A DNA stretch of 64,000 nt from Tepidisphaera sp. (GTDB lineage: Bacteria; Planctomycetota; Phycisphaerae; Phycisphaerales; UBA1924), in the NCBI GenBank assembly GCA_016124375.1, contig WGNV01000004.1, forward strand, positions 124,001 to 188,000, written 5' to 3'. Each line of letters begins with the position of its first letter. The stretch's first letter is position 1. Positions 32,556 to 41,766 of this stretch are shown here, one piece after another. The translations under genes were made by a program, and so were the position numbers. Below the pieces are notes generated by a model. The model was not told the DNA's origin and made no database searches. It saw only the letters and a program-made list of their open reading frames with translations.

Positions 32556-33419
32556 TCACCAACCAGCAGGGATATCGCTCTCGCCCCCGGCCCCGCGGGC
32601 GTCCTTGGGCTGGCCCGGCTTCTTGCCGGGCTTCTTGCCCTTGCCGAGCTTGTTGATCCCGTCGCACTTTCCATTGCAGGGCGAGTTCTTCAGCAGCGGC
32701 ATCGCCACCAGGTCGTCCGAGTCGCTCTGCTCCAGGTTCAGCGCGATCTCCAGGTTCTTCTGCTGATCGCCGATGTCCCCGCCCGCGGCGTCCAGCTCCG
32801 CGACAAACCGGAAGTCCTGCCTCGCCCACGACGCCGCCTCCATCCACTCGCTGGCGGGCTTGCCCGCCAGCCGCATCAGCCGCGCCGCGTAGTAATACCC
32901 CGCCGCCGCCTCCGCCCGCGCGCTCTTGGCGATCGGCGTCTGCGACTGGCCCTTCTCCGTCAGCTCGTCGAGCCATCCGTCCAGGTCATTGACGCCCGCC
33001 GCGATGTCGCCGCTGCGGATCAGCGCCCGGTCGCGTGCGATGCGTGCCTCACCCGCCTTGGGTGATTCCAGCGTCTCCAGCATTCCCTGCGCCTTGCCCA
33101 GCGTGTCCGCCGCGGCGTGCCAGGCGCCGCTCGCCTTCGCGTACGCCTCGTCGGCCTCCTTGGCCGCGGCTTCGGCGGCCCGCTGGTCATCCGCGTTCTG
33201 CGTCTTGATCGCCCGTCGCCGCGCCGCCACCCACGCCAGGTGCTTCTCGTGGGCCGCGTCCTGCGCCGCCTGCGCCGTGTCCTGCTGCGTGCCCGCCTGC
33301 GCGAGCAGCTGCGCCGCCTTGTCACGCTGATAGATCGCCTGCCCCGGACCGAAGTGATACGCCAGCACGATCACCGGCAGGATCGACCACGCCGCCCACG
33401 CGAGTTTGCCCGTGTTCAT
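32556..33419 (-). CDS. Helical envelope protein of the MoxR/VWA operon (BatC-like position)
   Basis: A 287-residue protein with an N-terminal anchor (KLAWAAWSILPVIVLAYHFG) followed by an Ala/Gln-rich coiled coil (about 30-110, QQDTAQAAQDAAHEKHLAW), a helical middle with pairs resembling TPR units (ARAEAAAGYYYAARLMRLAGK) and a Lys/Gly-rich tail containing CNGKCDG. It lies 21 bases after the second VWA gene and 82 before the BatD-like gene. In other bacteria this slot is held by the TPR protein BatC; the resemblance is architectural. Confidence 0.72.
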   Translation of the reverse strand: MNTGKLAWAAWSILPVIVLAYHFGPGQAIYQRDKAAQLLAQAGTQQDTAQAAQDAAHEKHLAWVAARRRAIKTQNADDQRAAEAAAKEADEAYAKASGAWHAAADTLGKAQGMLETLESPKAGEARIARDRALIRSGDIAAGVNDLDGWLDELTEKGQSQTPIAKSARAEAAAGYYYAARLMRLAGKPASEWMEAASWARQDFRFVAELDAAGGDIGDQQKNLEIALNLEQSDSDDLVAMPLLKNSPCNGKCDGINKLGKGKKPGKKPGQPKDARGAGGESDIPAGW

Positions 33420-33440
33420 CGTTCACGCTCCCTTGGCGCC

Positions 33441-34544
33441 TCACACCGGCGCCGACACGCCTTCACGCTCCCGCCGCCCCGACACGCCGCTCGACTCAAC
33501 CCGCTTCGCCCGCACCCTCGCTCCCTCCCGCTCACGCACCACGCTGCGCTTCAGCCCCAGCACCAGCAGCGCCGGGCCCGTCAGCCCCACCAGCCCGCCG
33601 CCAACCCCCACGCACACCAGCGCCGCCTCGCGCAGGCCGATGCCCAGCCCCGCGTCGGGCGTGCTCATCGTCAGCCGCCCCACCACCGACGACGGCAGCT
33701 GCAGCCGGTTCCCCTGGTGGTAATACCCGCCCAGGCGAGCCGCCAACTGCTTCAAGTTCAGCGGCTCCTGCTTCGAGCTGTGCCCCGACACCAGCGTCGG
33801 CGTGAACGGATCACCCACGCCGATCACGATCGCATCCGCGATCGCCGGGGGCATTCGAATATTCCCGATGTTCGTGCTCGCGTCCCCGTCGCTCACCACC
33901 ACCAGCGTCGTCGACCCCCGCGCCCACGCGCGGCTCGCGTCCAGCGCCGCGTTCACCCCCCCCGCCAAATCCGTCGGCCCGCCCTCGAACGCCACGTACA
34001 GCTCCAGCCCATCAAACACGTTCGCCACCACGTTCCGGTCCGTCGTCTGGTCCAGCACCGTCAGCGCCTTGGTGTAAAAGCCCACCAGCGAGATGCGCGT
34101 CTGCTTCATGTCCAATCGGTCGAGTATCCCCTCCACCACCTTGCCCGCCCACTGGCTGCGCGACACCTTGGGCGTGTCGGGCCCCGCGTCCTTGATGAGC
34201 ATGCTGGGCGACACGTCCAGCGCGATCAGCACGTGCCGCGACGCCTTGGGGTCCGGCGCTCCTTCGCCCCCCTGTGGCTGCATCCGCATCAGCACCGTGC
34301 ACCCGAACGCGCACAACACCACCCCAAGCACCCGCGCCAGAGGCGCCAGCCGCGCCCACGCCGCCGGCCCCGCCGAAGGCCCGAACGCCAATCGCGCCAC
34401 CCGCGCCACCCGCCGTGCGTGCAGGCGCTCGCCCAGCACCGCGGCCACCAGCGCGACGCCCGCCGCGCCCATCGCCCAGCTCAGCACCGGGTCGCGCACC
34501 ATCGCCCCAAGCCAGCCGCCCGCCATGTCGCCCAGTGTCACCAT
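33441..34544 (-). CDS. Membrane VWA protein (BatB-like)
   Basis: A 367-residue protein with N-terminal hydrophobic segments (VLSWAMGAAGVALVAAVLG and LARVLGVVLCAFGCTVLM), a von Willebrand A domain (about 100-290) with MIDAS motif DVSPS, a later Thr in GGPTDLAGG and VVVSDGD, and a C-terminal helix ALVCVGVGGGLVGLTGPALLVLG. This layout is that of BatB. VWA domains in these operons are thought to bind partner proteins delivered by the MoxR ATPase. Its ATG overlaps the stop of the preceding VWA gene by seven bases. Confidence 0.87.
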   Translation of the reverse strand: MVTLGDMAGGWLGAMVRDPVLSWAMGAAGVALVAAVLGERLHARRVARVARLAFGPSAGPAAWARLAPLARVLGVVLCAFGCTVLMRMQPQGGEGAPDPKASRHVLIALDVSPSMLIKDAGPDTPKVSRSQWAGKVVEGILDRLDMKQTRISLVGFYTKALTVLDQTTDRNVVANVFDGLELYVAFEGGPTDLAGGVNAALDASRAWARGSTTLVVVSDGDASTNIGNIRMPPAIADAIVIGVGDPFTPTLVSGHSSKQEPLNLKQLAARLGGYYHQGNRLQLPSSVVGRLTMSTPDAGLGIGLREAALVCVGVGGGLVGLTGPALLVLGLKRSVVREREGARVRAKRVESSGVSGRREREGVSAPV

Positions 34545-35440
34545 GGCGTGTACCTCAGGCCCAGCAGCCCCAGCCCGTGCACGCCCAGCAGCACCAGCGC
34601 CGCGATCGCGAACGGCCGGAACGCGTCCAGCGGCAGCGCCCCCACCGGCCGGAACGTCGCCGGCTTCATCTTGTCGATGTGCCGGAACACCTCCTTGATG
34701 CTCGCCGGGTCCGTCGCGGCCATCGCGTCCCCGCCCGTCTCCCGCGCCATGTCGATCACCTCCGACGGGATCGGTTCATCCTCCGCCACGTGGATGTGGT
34801 ACAGCGTGATCCCCGCGTCGCGCAGCTCCGCCGCCACCTTGTCGTTCTCGCCCCCATCAAGGTCCGGGCTCTGCCCGTCCGACACCATGATGATCAGCCG
34901 ATCGCCCGGCGCGGCTTCCGCCAGCATGTTGTCCTTGCAAAATCGCAGCGCCGCCGCGATCCGCGTCCCGCCCATGTGCGATGGCTGGTGCGACGGATCC
35001 GCAAACGGCATCGCGTTGCGGATCACCGACAAGTCCTTGGTCAGAGGCACCCACCGGATCTGCTCGGTGCCGAACAGCGTCAGCCCGAACGCATCACCCT
35101 CGCGCGTCCTCGTGAAGTCCTTGATCGCTTTGGCCGCCAGCTCGTACCTCGCCCCCTCCATGCTGCCAGACACGTCCAGGCACAACTGGATGTTGGTCAG
35201 GCTCCGCTCCGCCTTGGGCTGCTGCAGCATCCTGGGCCCGGCCAGCATCACGATCACCAGCGCCAGCACGCCCAGCGGCGCCAGCTCAAACCCGCCCAGC
35301 AGCCACTTCAGCCAGCGACGCCTGACGTGCGGGCGATGGTCAAAGGGCATCACCACCGACGCCCGCCGCCCCAGCACCACCCACAGCAGCAGCACCGGCA
35401 CACACAGCAGCAGCAGCACCAGGGGGTGCGTGAAACTCAT
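34538..35440 (-). CDS. Membrane VWA protein (BatA-like)
   Basis: A 300-residue protein. N-terminal helix LVLLLLCVPVLLLWVVLG and a second (LGVLALVIVMLAGPRML), then a VWA domain (about 90-270) with MIDAS DVSGS, GGTRIAAAL and MVSDGQSPD, and a C-terminal helix (AIAALVLLGVHGLGLLGL). This is the BatA layout: two helices, VWA, terminal helix. ATG 35440 shares ATGA with the stop of the preceding gene, so translation is coupled. An open frame further upstream is a shadow. Confidence 0.88.
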   Translation of the reverse strand: MSFTHPLVLLLLCVPVLLLWVVLGRRASVVMPFDHRPHVRRRWLKWLLGGFELAPLGVLALVIVMLAGPRMLQQPKAERSLTNIQLCLDVSGSMEGARYELAAKAIKDFTRTREGDAFGLTLFGTEQIRWVPLTKDLSVIRNAMPFADPSHQPSHMGGTRIAAALRFCKDNMLAEAAPGDRLIIMVSDGQSPDLDGGENDKVAAELRDAGITLYHIHVAEDEPIPSEVIDMARETGGDAMAATDPASIKEVFRHIDKMKPATFRPVGALPLDAFRPFAIAALVLLGVHGLGLLGLRYTPW

Positions 35441-36342
35441 GCGTGCACCTCCCGCGCTTCCGCGTTCAAGGCCGCCACGCCCCCACCCTCTGCCCGTGCC
35501 GCCCCCAGCCCCGAGATCGCTTCGATCGCCCCGCGCCCGGCCTCGGCCCGCTGAGCCTGCGTGCCCCCGGCGTGCAGCCATCGCTCGATCGCCACCAGCA
35601 CCGGCCCGGTGCGCTGGTCTTCGCGCAGCGCCCGCAGCGTTCGGGCATGATCCGCTTCGGGCACCATGGGCCGCCCGCTGCGCTCGCTCAGGTAGCGGAT
35701 CACCAGCAACTCCAGCCCCGCGCGATCCTTGGGGCTCATCTCGCGCCCGCCGGCCTCGCGGATCGCCAGCGCCAGCCGCTCGCCCAGCGTCGGTTCGCGT
35801 GCCGGCGCTTCAGCCGGCGGCTCCGGTGGTTTGGCCCGCATCGCCCGGCGCACCAGCACCACGCAGGGCACCATCGCCCACGCCACGCCCAGCGCGACCA
35901 GCACCGCCGTGTAGCCCCCGCCCGTCAGCGTCGGGCGTTCATCCTCGCCAAAGAACTCCCCCGCATGGTCCCGCGGCAATCTCGACACGATGTGCACCGG
36001 CATCGGCGGCAGATCGGAAGTGCTCCCCCCGTCCTCGCGCTCGAGCGCATCGCGCAGGTCAAAGTCACCCGCGACGTTGCCGATGAACACGATCGTCTGC
36101 ATGCCGGGCTTGCCGCCCGAAGCGCCCGCGTCCCCGGCTTCCACCCGCACCCGCACGGGCGAGCGCGAGGTCTGGTCCCCCTTGGGCCGCAGCGTGTGGG
36201 GGTATTCCACGTTCACCCGCGTCGCCAGGCCCCGCGTGGCCTGCGTCGGCTCGGAGATCGCGCCCCACGCGGGCACGGCACTCCCCGCGCCGGCGCCCAG
36301 CGCCAGCATCAACACCGCCACGCTCACTCGCCCGCGCCTCAT
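35437..36342 (-). CDS. Membrane protein of the MoxR/VWA operon, unknown
   Basis: A 301-residue protein from ATG 36342, which overlaps the DUF58 stop by four bases (ATGA). It has a signal peptide (VSVAVLMLALGAGAGSAVPAWGA), a roughly 100-residue extracytoplasmic beta-type part (PVRVRVEAGDAGASGGKPGMQ), one helix (about 138-160, VLVALGVAWAMVPCVVLVRRAM) and a cytoplasmic part that ends in a helical region (EPTLGERLALAIREAG, RAGLELLVIRYLSER). The slot between DUF58 and BatA often holds such DUF4381-type proteins in other bacteria; a family match here is inferred from position. Confidence 0.75.
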   Translation of the reverse strand: MRRGRVSVAVLMLALGAGAGSAVPAWGAISEPTQATRGLATRVNVEYPHTLRPKGDQTSRSPVRVRVEAGDAGASGGKPGMQTIVFIGNVAGDFDLRDALEREDGGSTSDLPPMPVHIVSRLPRDHAGEFFGEDERPTLTGGGYTAVLVALGVAWAMVPCVVLVRRAMRAKPPEPPAEAPAREPTLGERLALAIREAGGREMSPKDRAGLELLVIRYLSERSGRPMVPEADHARTLRALREDQRTGPVLVAIERWLHAGGTQAQRAEAGRGAIEAISGLGAARAEGGGVAALNAEAREVHA

Positions 36343-37208
36343 CCGCGCCCCCTGAGCAGACCGCCCCGCGCCCGCAGAAACTGCCGCAGCACCGGGATCA
36401 CCCGCTCGTCCGTCCTCAGCAGCAGGTAGTCGACGCCCGCGCGGATCAGGTCCCGCCGCACGTGGTCGTGCGCCCACGCCGAGCCCGAATGCGCCAGAAA
36501 CGCCCGGCCCGTCTCGGACTCCTGCCCTGCGAAGAACCCCGCGCCCAGCCGCCCGGTCTCGGCCGGGTCCATCAGGTGCACCACCATGCAGTCGTGGGCG
36601 TGCCCGGCCTGCCGCAGCGCCGCCAGCGCGTCGGGGTCGTGCAAGTCGCTCAGCACCACCAGCACGCTGGATCGGTCCAGCCGCGAGAGCAGCGTTCGCA
36701 GGCGCTCGCCCAGCAGCGTCCGCTCTCCCAGGTCCCCCCTTCGCAGAGGCTCGATCGTCCGCCACAGGTCAGACCTCACCAGGCTCGGGTTCACCCGCGT
36801 TGCGCGTTCCCCTGCGCCCACCACCGCCACCGGGCTCAGCCGCCGCTGGGCAATCAGCCCGACGCCCGACGCGATCCACACCGCAAGATCATGCTTGGAC
36901 AACTCCGTCGAGCTCACCGCCATCGACGCCGACGTGTCCACCACGACGTACACGCTCGTCCGCTTCAGCGCCTCGTATTCCTTGATGAACGGCTTGCCGG
37001 TACGCGCCGACAGCCGCCAATCCAGCAATCGCACCGAGTCGCCCGGCTGGTAAGGCCTCGAGGCCGCGTACTCCAGCCCGCCCCCCATGAACAGCGAGTT
37101 GTCGGCCCCGAACGCGATGTCGTCCGCCAGGCGCCTCACCACCATGTCAAAGTCGCCCCGGGCCAGTTCGTCCGGGCGGCGAAGTTGGGCTGACGCTTCA
37201 ACCGGCAT
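36339..37208 (-). CDS. DUF58 domain protein
   Basis: A 289-residue cytoplasmic protein with the DUF58 signature: GGGLEYAASRPYQPGDSVRLLDWRLSART (about 41-69), where RxYxPGDxxRxIDW is the family core, then a degenerate VWA-like domain VYVVVDTSASM and VLVVLSDLHDP. DUF58 proteins are constant partners of MoxR AAA+ ATPases and are thought to be their substrates or adaptors. It begins 30 bases after moxR and is translationally coupled to the following gene. Confidence 0.92.
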   Translation of the reverse strand: MPVEASAQLRRPDELARGDFDMVVRRLADDIAFGADNSLFMGGGLEYAASRPYQPGDSVRLLDWRLSARTGKPFIKEYEALKRTSVYVVVDTSASMAVSSTELSKHDLAVWIASGVGLIAQRRLSPVAVVGAGERATRVNPSLVRSDLWRTIEPLRRGDLGERTLLGERLRTLLSRLDRSSVLVVLSDLHDPDALAALRQAGHAHDCMVVHLMDPAETGRLGAGFFAGQESETGRAFLAHSGSAWAHDHVRRDLIRAGVDYLLLRTDERVIPVLRQFLRARGGLLRGRG

Positions 37209-37238
37209 GTTCGCTCCGCGCTCGCGTTCCCACCCGAA

Positions 37239-38312
37239 CTACGACAGACTCTCCAGAATCTCCCGCAGCACCTCCGGCCCCTTCACCCCGTCCGCCAGCG
37301 CCTCATACGTCAGCCGCATGCGGTGCAGCATCACGTCCTCCGCCAAGGCGAAGATGTCCTCGGGAATCACATACTCCCGCCCATGAATGAACGCCCGCGC
37401 ACGGCTCGCGTGCGTCAGCGCCAGGGCCGCCCGCGGGCTGCACCCCAGCTCGATGCTCTTGTGCCGTCGCGTCAGGCCCACCAGCTCCACGCAGTCGCGC
37501 ACGAACACATCGCTCACGTGCACCGCCTGCACCCGGGCCATCGCTTCCGACAAGTCCCTCACGCTCTGCCTCGCGCCGTCGGTGATGGCGTCAAAGGCCG
37601 ACATCGGCACCGCGCCCTCGCCCTGTCGCTTGAGCTTCAGCTCCAGGCTGCGCCGCACGACCTCCGCCTCGTCGTCGGGCATCGGGTACGTCAGGCGATG
37701 CCGCAGCATGAAGCGGTCGAGCTGCGCCTCGGGCAGTTCGAACGTGCCCGCCTGCTCCACCGGGTTCTGCGTCGCGATCACCAGGAACGGCGCCGGCAGG
37801 TCGTGCGTCGTGTCGCCGATCGACACCCGCCGCTCCTGCATCGCCTCCAAGAGCGCCGACTGCACCTTGGGGCTTGCGCGATTGATCTCGTCGGCCAGCA
37901 GCAGGTTGGTGAAGATCGGCCCCTTGTGCACGCGGAACTCGCCCGTGCGCTGCTCCAGGATCTCCGCCCCCACGATGTCCGCCGGCAACAGGTCGATCGT
38001 GAACTGCACCCGCGCGAACTTCAGGTCGATCGCCTTGGCCACCGACTGCACCATCAGCGTCTTGGCGATTCCCGGCACGCCTTCCAGCAGCAGATGCCCG
38101 CCCGTCAGCAGCGCGATCATCACCCGCTCGACGACCACATCCTGCCCCACCACCGTCTTGGCCACGTGCCCCCGCACCGAATCCGCAAACGCGCACTTGC
38201 CGGGCGACCACGCGGGCGCTCCAGGCCGGGCGCCCTTCGCCGCCGCACCCCCGGAGCTCTCGATCCCAGGCCGCCCGTCAACCGCCGCGCCGCTCGTCGC
38301 CGCTGGAGTCAC
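37239..38312 (-). CDS. MoxR family AAA+ ATPase
   Basis: A 357-residue AAA+ ATPase of the MoxR class acting as a chaperone for assembly of its VWA partners. Walker A GVPGIAKT, Walker B LLLADEINRASPK, sensor 1 LVIATQNPVEQAGTFELPEAQLDRF and the C-terminal sensor 2 CSPRAALALTHAS are all present. The N-terminal 40 residues are a disordered Ala/Gly/Pro extension. The start is GTG 38312 with AAGGGGG upstream. It heads the DUF58/VWA run, 54 bases downstream of the thioredoxin-like gene. Confidence 0.95.
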   Translation of the reverse strand: MTPAATSGAAVDGRPGIESSGGAAAKGARPGAPAWSPGKCAFADSVRGHVAKTVVGQDVVVERVMIALLTGGHLLLEGVPGIAKTLMVQSVAKAIDLKFARVQFTIDLLPADIVGAEILEQRTGEFRVHKGPIFTNLLLADEINRASPKVQSALLEAMQERRVSIGDTTHDLPAPFLVIATQNPVEQAGTFELPEAQLDRFMLRHRLTYPMPDDEAEVVRRSLELKLKRQGEGAVPMSAFDAITDGARQSVRDLSEAMARVQAVHVSDVFVRDCVELVGLTRRHKSIELGCSPRAALALTHASRARAFIHGREYVIPEDIFALAEDVMLHRMRLTYEALADGVKGPEVLREILESLS

Positions 38313-38366
38313 GTTGCCCCCTTTGCACCTTCGGGTGTCTCGATCCCACGCCCGCCCGCGTTCGGC

Positions 38367-39545
38367 CTAGTTCCCGCCAGCCGCCCCCGGCTTCTTCGCC
38401 CCGTCACCCGTGCCCTCGGCCAGCAGCTTTTCGACGATCGGCTTGACCTTGTCCGCCTTCACGCCCGCGGCTCGCACCACCCCATTCCGATCCACCACGA
38501 ACGTCGCCGGGCACATCGACACCCCATACGCCGCCAGCGTCACGCTGGTCTTTCCCGCGCCCTTGCCGGTCTGCACCTCGTCGCGCACCACCGGCTCTTC
38601 CAGCTTCTTGGCCGTCAGGTGCTCGCCCAGCTTCGTCCACATCGCGTCGGGCGACCGCCCGTCCGCCACGCCGACAAACGTCACGCCCTGCGCCGAAAAC
38701 TCCTTGTACGCCGGCGCCAGCTTGTCCAGCTCATTCACCGACATCGCCAGCGCGGGCGACACGAACGTCACCACGCTCACGCTCCCCTTGAGCGCCATGT
38801 GCTCCAGGGGCTTGCCCGCCCACGTCCCGCCCTTGAGGTCCGGCGCAGGCTTGCCCTCCATCTGCCGCAGCGCCGCCGGGCGGCTCTTCCCGCCGTAATA
38901 AAACTCCGGGCCGAACTCCGCCTCCTTCTCCGCCGTCCCCGCCGGCGCCGGCTCGGCCAGCAACACCTTCACCGCATCCTCCACATGGTCGGGCAACAGC
39001 CCCGCCGCCCGCACCACCCCCGCCCGGTCGATCGCCACGTACGTGGGCCAGAACTGCAGGCCAAACGCCTTCACCGAATCACCGTTCTGGTCCTTGCCCA
39101 CCGGATACGCGATCCCCTGCGAGCGAATCACCTCCGGGGCCCGATCCCACCCGCTGTTGGAATCATGCACCCCGATGATCACCAGCCCCTTGTCCTTGTA
39201 CTGCTTGTAAAGCTCGACATTGTGGGGCAGCGACCTCATGCACGGCCCGCACCACGTCGCCCAGAAGTCCACCACCACCACCTTGCCCCGGTTCTCCTCG
39301 ATCGTCGTCGGCGTCCCGATCCAGTTCGAGATCGCCAGCTTCGGCGCAGGCTTGCCCTCGATCGCCTTCAACGCCTGCGAGTGCCGCGCTTCGTTGAAAT
39401 ACCACTCGTCCGGAAAGGGCTTGAACTTTCCATCCCCCGCCGCCTGCGCCCGCGCCACCCCTGGCCCGCCGCTCCAGCACACCCCGACCTGCGACGCCAC
39501 CACAGCAGCCAAGCCCCACACCAAGACCGCGGCTTTCATGCGCAT
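38367..39545 (-). CDS. Exported tandem thioredoxin-fold protein (TlpA-like), second copy
   Basis: About 392 residues from ATG 39545 (other starts at 39557 and 39584 are possible). It has a signal peptide, then a TlpA/ResA-type thioredoxin domain (about 65-205) with WATWCGPCMR, the active-site C99-C102, and the cis-Pro in FWPTYVAIDR. A second thioredoxin-like domain (about 225-385) keeps the fold and YGVSMCPATFVVDRNG but has PALAMS where the CxxC should be. The neighbour at 39665-40882 has the same two-domain plan. It precedes moxR by 54 bases and probably belongs to that transcript. Confidence 0.88.
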   Translation of the reverse strand: MRMKAAVLVWGLAAVVASQVGVCWSGGPGVARAQAAGDGKFKPFPDEWYFNEARHSQALKAIEGKPAPKLAISNWIGTPTTIEENRGKVVVVDFWATWCGPCMRSLPHNVELYKQYKDKGLVIIGVHDSNSGWDRAPEVIRSQGIAYPVGKDQNGDSVKAFGLQFWPTYVAIDRAGVVRAAGLLPDHVEDAVKVLLAEPAPAGTAEKEAEFGPEFYYGGKSRPAALRQMEGKPAPDLKGGTWAGKPLEHMALKGSVSVVTFVSPALAMSVNELDKLAPAYKEFSAQGVTFVGVADGRSPDAMWTKLGEHLTAKKLEEPVVRDEVQTGKGAGKTSVTLAAYGVSMCPATFVVDRNGVVRAAGVKADKVKPIVEKLLAEGTGDGAKKPGAAGGN

Positions 39546-39664
39546 GCCCGCCCCCATTTCAACGCGTGTTCGTGCGAAAGACACCCCGACGCGAGTATAC
39601 CGGAAGCTTCCGGCGCGGGTTCACACGCCTCGCCAAAAAGTTGCAAACGCCGCAGCCCTTCGCG

Positions 39665-40882
39665 CTACTTCGGCGCCTGTGGCTTCTCCGCGGCCTTGCC
39701 GCCCGAGGGCTCGCCCTCCGGCGTCTTCTCGCCCCCCGCCGCCTTCTTCCCCTCTTCCTTCCCGTTCACCAGCGTTTCCAGCAGCCCCTTCAACTTCTCC
39801 GGGCGCACCGCCGCCGCCACGATCGTCCCCTTCGGGTCCGACACAAACGTCACCGGGGGCTTGCTCACCCCGTACGTCGTCGCCGTCGCGCCCTTCTGCC
39901 GCCCTTCCGCCCCCGCCAGCTCATCCTTCGCCAGGATCACCCCGCCCCCCATCCCCTTCGCCTTCTCCAACATCTTGCCCCACGCCGCATCCTCCGTCTT
40001 GGCGTCGGCGACAAACGTAAACCGCACCTTACGCGAGGCGAACTCCTGCGCCACCGGCGCCAACGCCTCCATCTGCGCCAGCGGCGCCTCGGCACTCAGG
40101 AACGTCAACACCCCGTATCCGTCCGTCTCCCCGGGCTGTGACGCGTGCTCCTCCGACCACGCCCCCGCGATCACGTGAGGTGATGGCTTGCCTTCCATCT
40201 TCGCGATCTCGGGCGTCCGCACCACCTCCGGCATGTAAAACTCCGCGGGGAACTTCGCCGCCTTGCCGTCCTCATCGAGCAGTTTCTTGACGACGTCTTC
40301 CAGGCGCTCGGGCACCAGCCCCGCCGCCCGCACGATCCCCTCGCGATCGACCACGATGTACGTCGGCCAGTTCTTGACGCCCGTCTCGCGCTGCGAGAGC
40401 CCGGCCGAATCCTTCGCGACCGTGTAGTTGATCTGCTTCTCCCGCACCGTCGGCAGCGCCTTGTCATAGCCGCTCTGCGAATCGTGCACGCCCAGGAAGA
40501 TCAGCCCCTTGGGCCGGTACTTGTTCACCAGCGCGATGTTGTCAGGAATCGCCCGCATGCACGGCCCGCACCACGTCGCCCAGAAGTCCACCACCAACAC
40601 ATAACCCTTGGCCTTCTGCACATCAAACCGCGGGCCGATCCACGACGTCAGGTACAGCTTCGGCACCGGCTTTCCCACCAGCGACTGCAGCTTCTCGTTG
40701 TCCAGCATGTCCTGGTAGTACCAGTCCTTGGGAAACTCGTGGCCGCCGGGCTCGCGCGCCGCACGCGCTGCCTGCTGCCCCATCGCCCGCCCCGCCCCGG
40801 CATACTCGAGCAGACCCTGCCCCAGGCCAAACGCTCCCAGCGCGACCAACCCCGCCATCCACACGTTCGTCTTTCCGCGCAT
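39665..40882 (-). CDS. Exported tandem thioredoxin-fold protein (TlpA-like), first copy
   Basis: About 405 residues. CCGGGAG lies directly before the first of two close ATGs and at a better distance from the second (40882), which is taken as the start. A signal segment (WMAGLVALGAFGLGQGLLEYAGAG) is followed by HEFPKDWYYQDML and a TlpA-type domain with WATWCGPCMR (C105-C108) and NWPTYIVVDREG. The second half is again thioredoxin-like with no CxxC (YGVLTFLSAEAPLAQME) and YGVSKPPVTFVSDPKG. The tail is a Lys/Glu/Pro-rich low-complexity stretch. It is a paralogue of the next gene and is the first of the minus-strand run. Confidence 0.88.
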   Translation of the reverse strand: MRGKTNVWMAGLVALGAFGLGQGLLEYAGAGRAMGQQAARAAREPGGHEFPKDWYYQDMLDNEKLQSLVGKPVPKLYLTSWIGPRFDVQKAKGYVLVVDFWATWCGPCMRAIPDNIALVNKYRPKGLIFLGVHDSQSGYDKALPTVREKQINYTVAKDSAGLSQRETGVKNWPTYIVVDREGIVRAAGLVPERLEDVVKKLLDEDGKAAKFPAEFYMPEVVRTPEIAKMEGKPSPHVIAGAWSEEHASQPGETDGYGVLTFLSAEAPLAQMEALAPVAQEFASRKVRFTFVADAKTEDAAWGKMLEKAKGMGGGVILAKDELAGAEGRQKGATATTYGVSKPPVTFVSDPKGTIVAAAVRPEKLKGLLETLVNGKEEGKKAAGGEKTPEGEPSGGKAAEKPQAPK

Positions 40883-41136
40883 CGTCATCTCCCGGAACAA
40901 AGCCACCGACCCGCACGCTGAACCAGTTCGGCCATTATACAAGACGCCCCGCGCCCGCCCCGGTTCACGCGGCGTGCAAAATCCTGTCACACCGCGCTCG
41001 CCGCCGCATCGAACCCCTTGCAAGACATGAACAACGCGGGCTGAGCCGAACGGCACGAAGGGCTCGTGGCCCATCGAGATGGACGCCGCTCGCGCTCCCA
41101 AGTCCCGCACGAACGCATCGAACAAAGGAACCCGTC

Positions 41137-41676
41137 ATGGCACGCATCGCAACCATCAACCCCGCCACCGCCACCGGCAGCGTCAAGCACACCTTCGACA
41201 ACCTCCAGAAGGCCCTGGGCCTGGTGCCCAACCTGCACAAGACCGTCGCCAACTCCCCCGCCGCCCTCCAGGCCTACGTCAGCTTCGCCGGCGCCCTCGC
41301 CGGCGGCGTGCTCGACCCCAAAATCCGCGAGCAGATCGCCATCCTCTCCGCCCAGACCAACTCCTGCGAATACTGCCTCTCCGCCCACACCCTGCTCGGC
41401 AAGGGCGCCGGCGTCAGCGCGGCTGACCTCGACGGCGCCCGCAAGGCCACCGCCACCGACCCCAAGGCCGCCGCCGCCCTCGCCTTCGCCCAGCGCGTCC
41501 TGAGCGACCGGGGCCAGATCTCGCCCGAAGACGTCCAAAAGGCCCGCAAGGCCGGCCTCTCCGACGCCGAACTCTCCGAGATCGTCGCCCACGTCGGCCT
41601 CAACGTCTTCACCAACTACTTCAACTCCGCCTTCGACACCGACCTCGACTTCCCCCGCGTCGCCATCAACCGCTGA
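41137..41676 (+). CDS. Carboxymuconolactone decarboxylase / AhpD-like alkylhydroperoxidase
   Basis: A 179-residue protein of the CMD/AhpD superfamily. The redox motif SCEYCLSAH has C77, C80 and H84, which is the AhpD-type E-x-x-C-x-x-C-x-x-x-H active site with an aromatic spacer. Such enzymes reduce alkyl hydroperoxides or lipoyl adaptors. The C-terminal DAELSEIVAHVGLNVFTNYFN is typical of the YciW/CMD single-domain proteins. AAAGGAAC precedes ATG 41137. It is divergent from the thioredoxin gene and followed by a terminator. Confidence 0.93.
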   Translation: MARIATINPATATGSVKHTFDNLQKALGLVPNLHKTVANSPAALQAYVSFAGALAGGVLDPKIREQIAILSAQTNSCEYCLSAHTLLGKGAGVSAADLDGARKATATDPKAAAALAFAQRVLSDRGQISPEDVQKARKAGLSDAELSEIVAHVGLNVFTNYFNSAFDTDLDFPRVAINR

Positions 41677-41704
41677 TCGCCGACCCTCGCTCCCACGCAC
41701 ACCA

Positions 41705-41741
41705 CCGCGTCGGCTTCCTTCCGGAAGCGGCGCGGCTTTTT
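41705..41741 (+). terminator. Terminator after the AhpD-like gene
   Basis: Stem CCGCG...GCTTCC with GGAAGC...CGCGG (one bulge, one mismatch), TTCC loop, then five T residues. Confidence 0.85.
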
Positions 41742-41766
41742 CTTCCCCACCCTCCCGAGCCCCCCA

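Noticed and set aside
36343-36765. N-terminal extension of the membrane protein in the MoxR operon
   Set aside because: Gly/Arg-rich sequence antisense-like and overlapping the DUF58 gene; ATG 36342 gives a normal signal peptide and the ATGA overlap.
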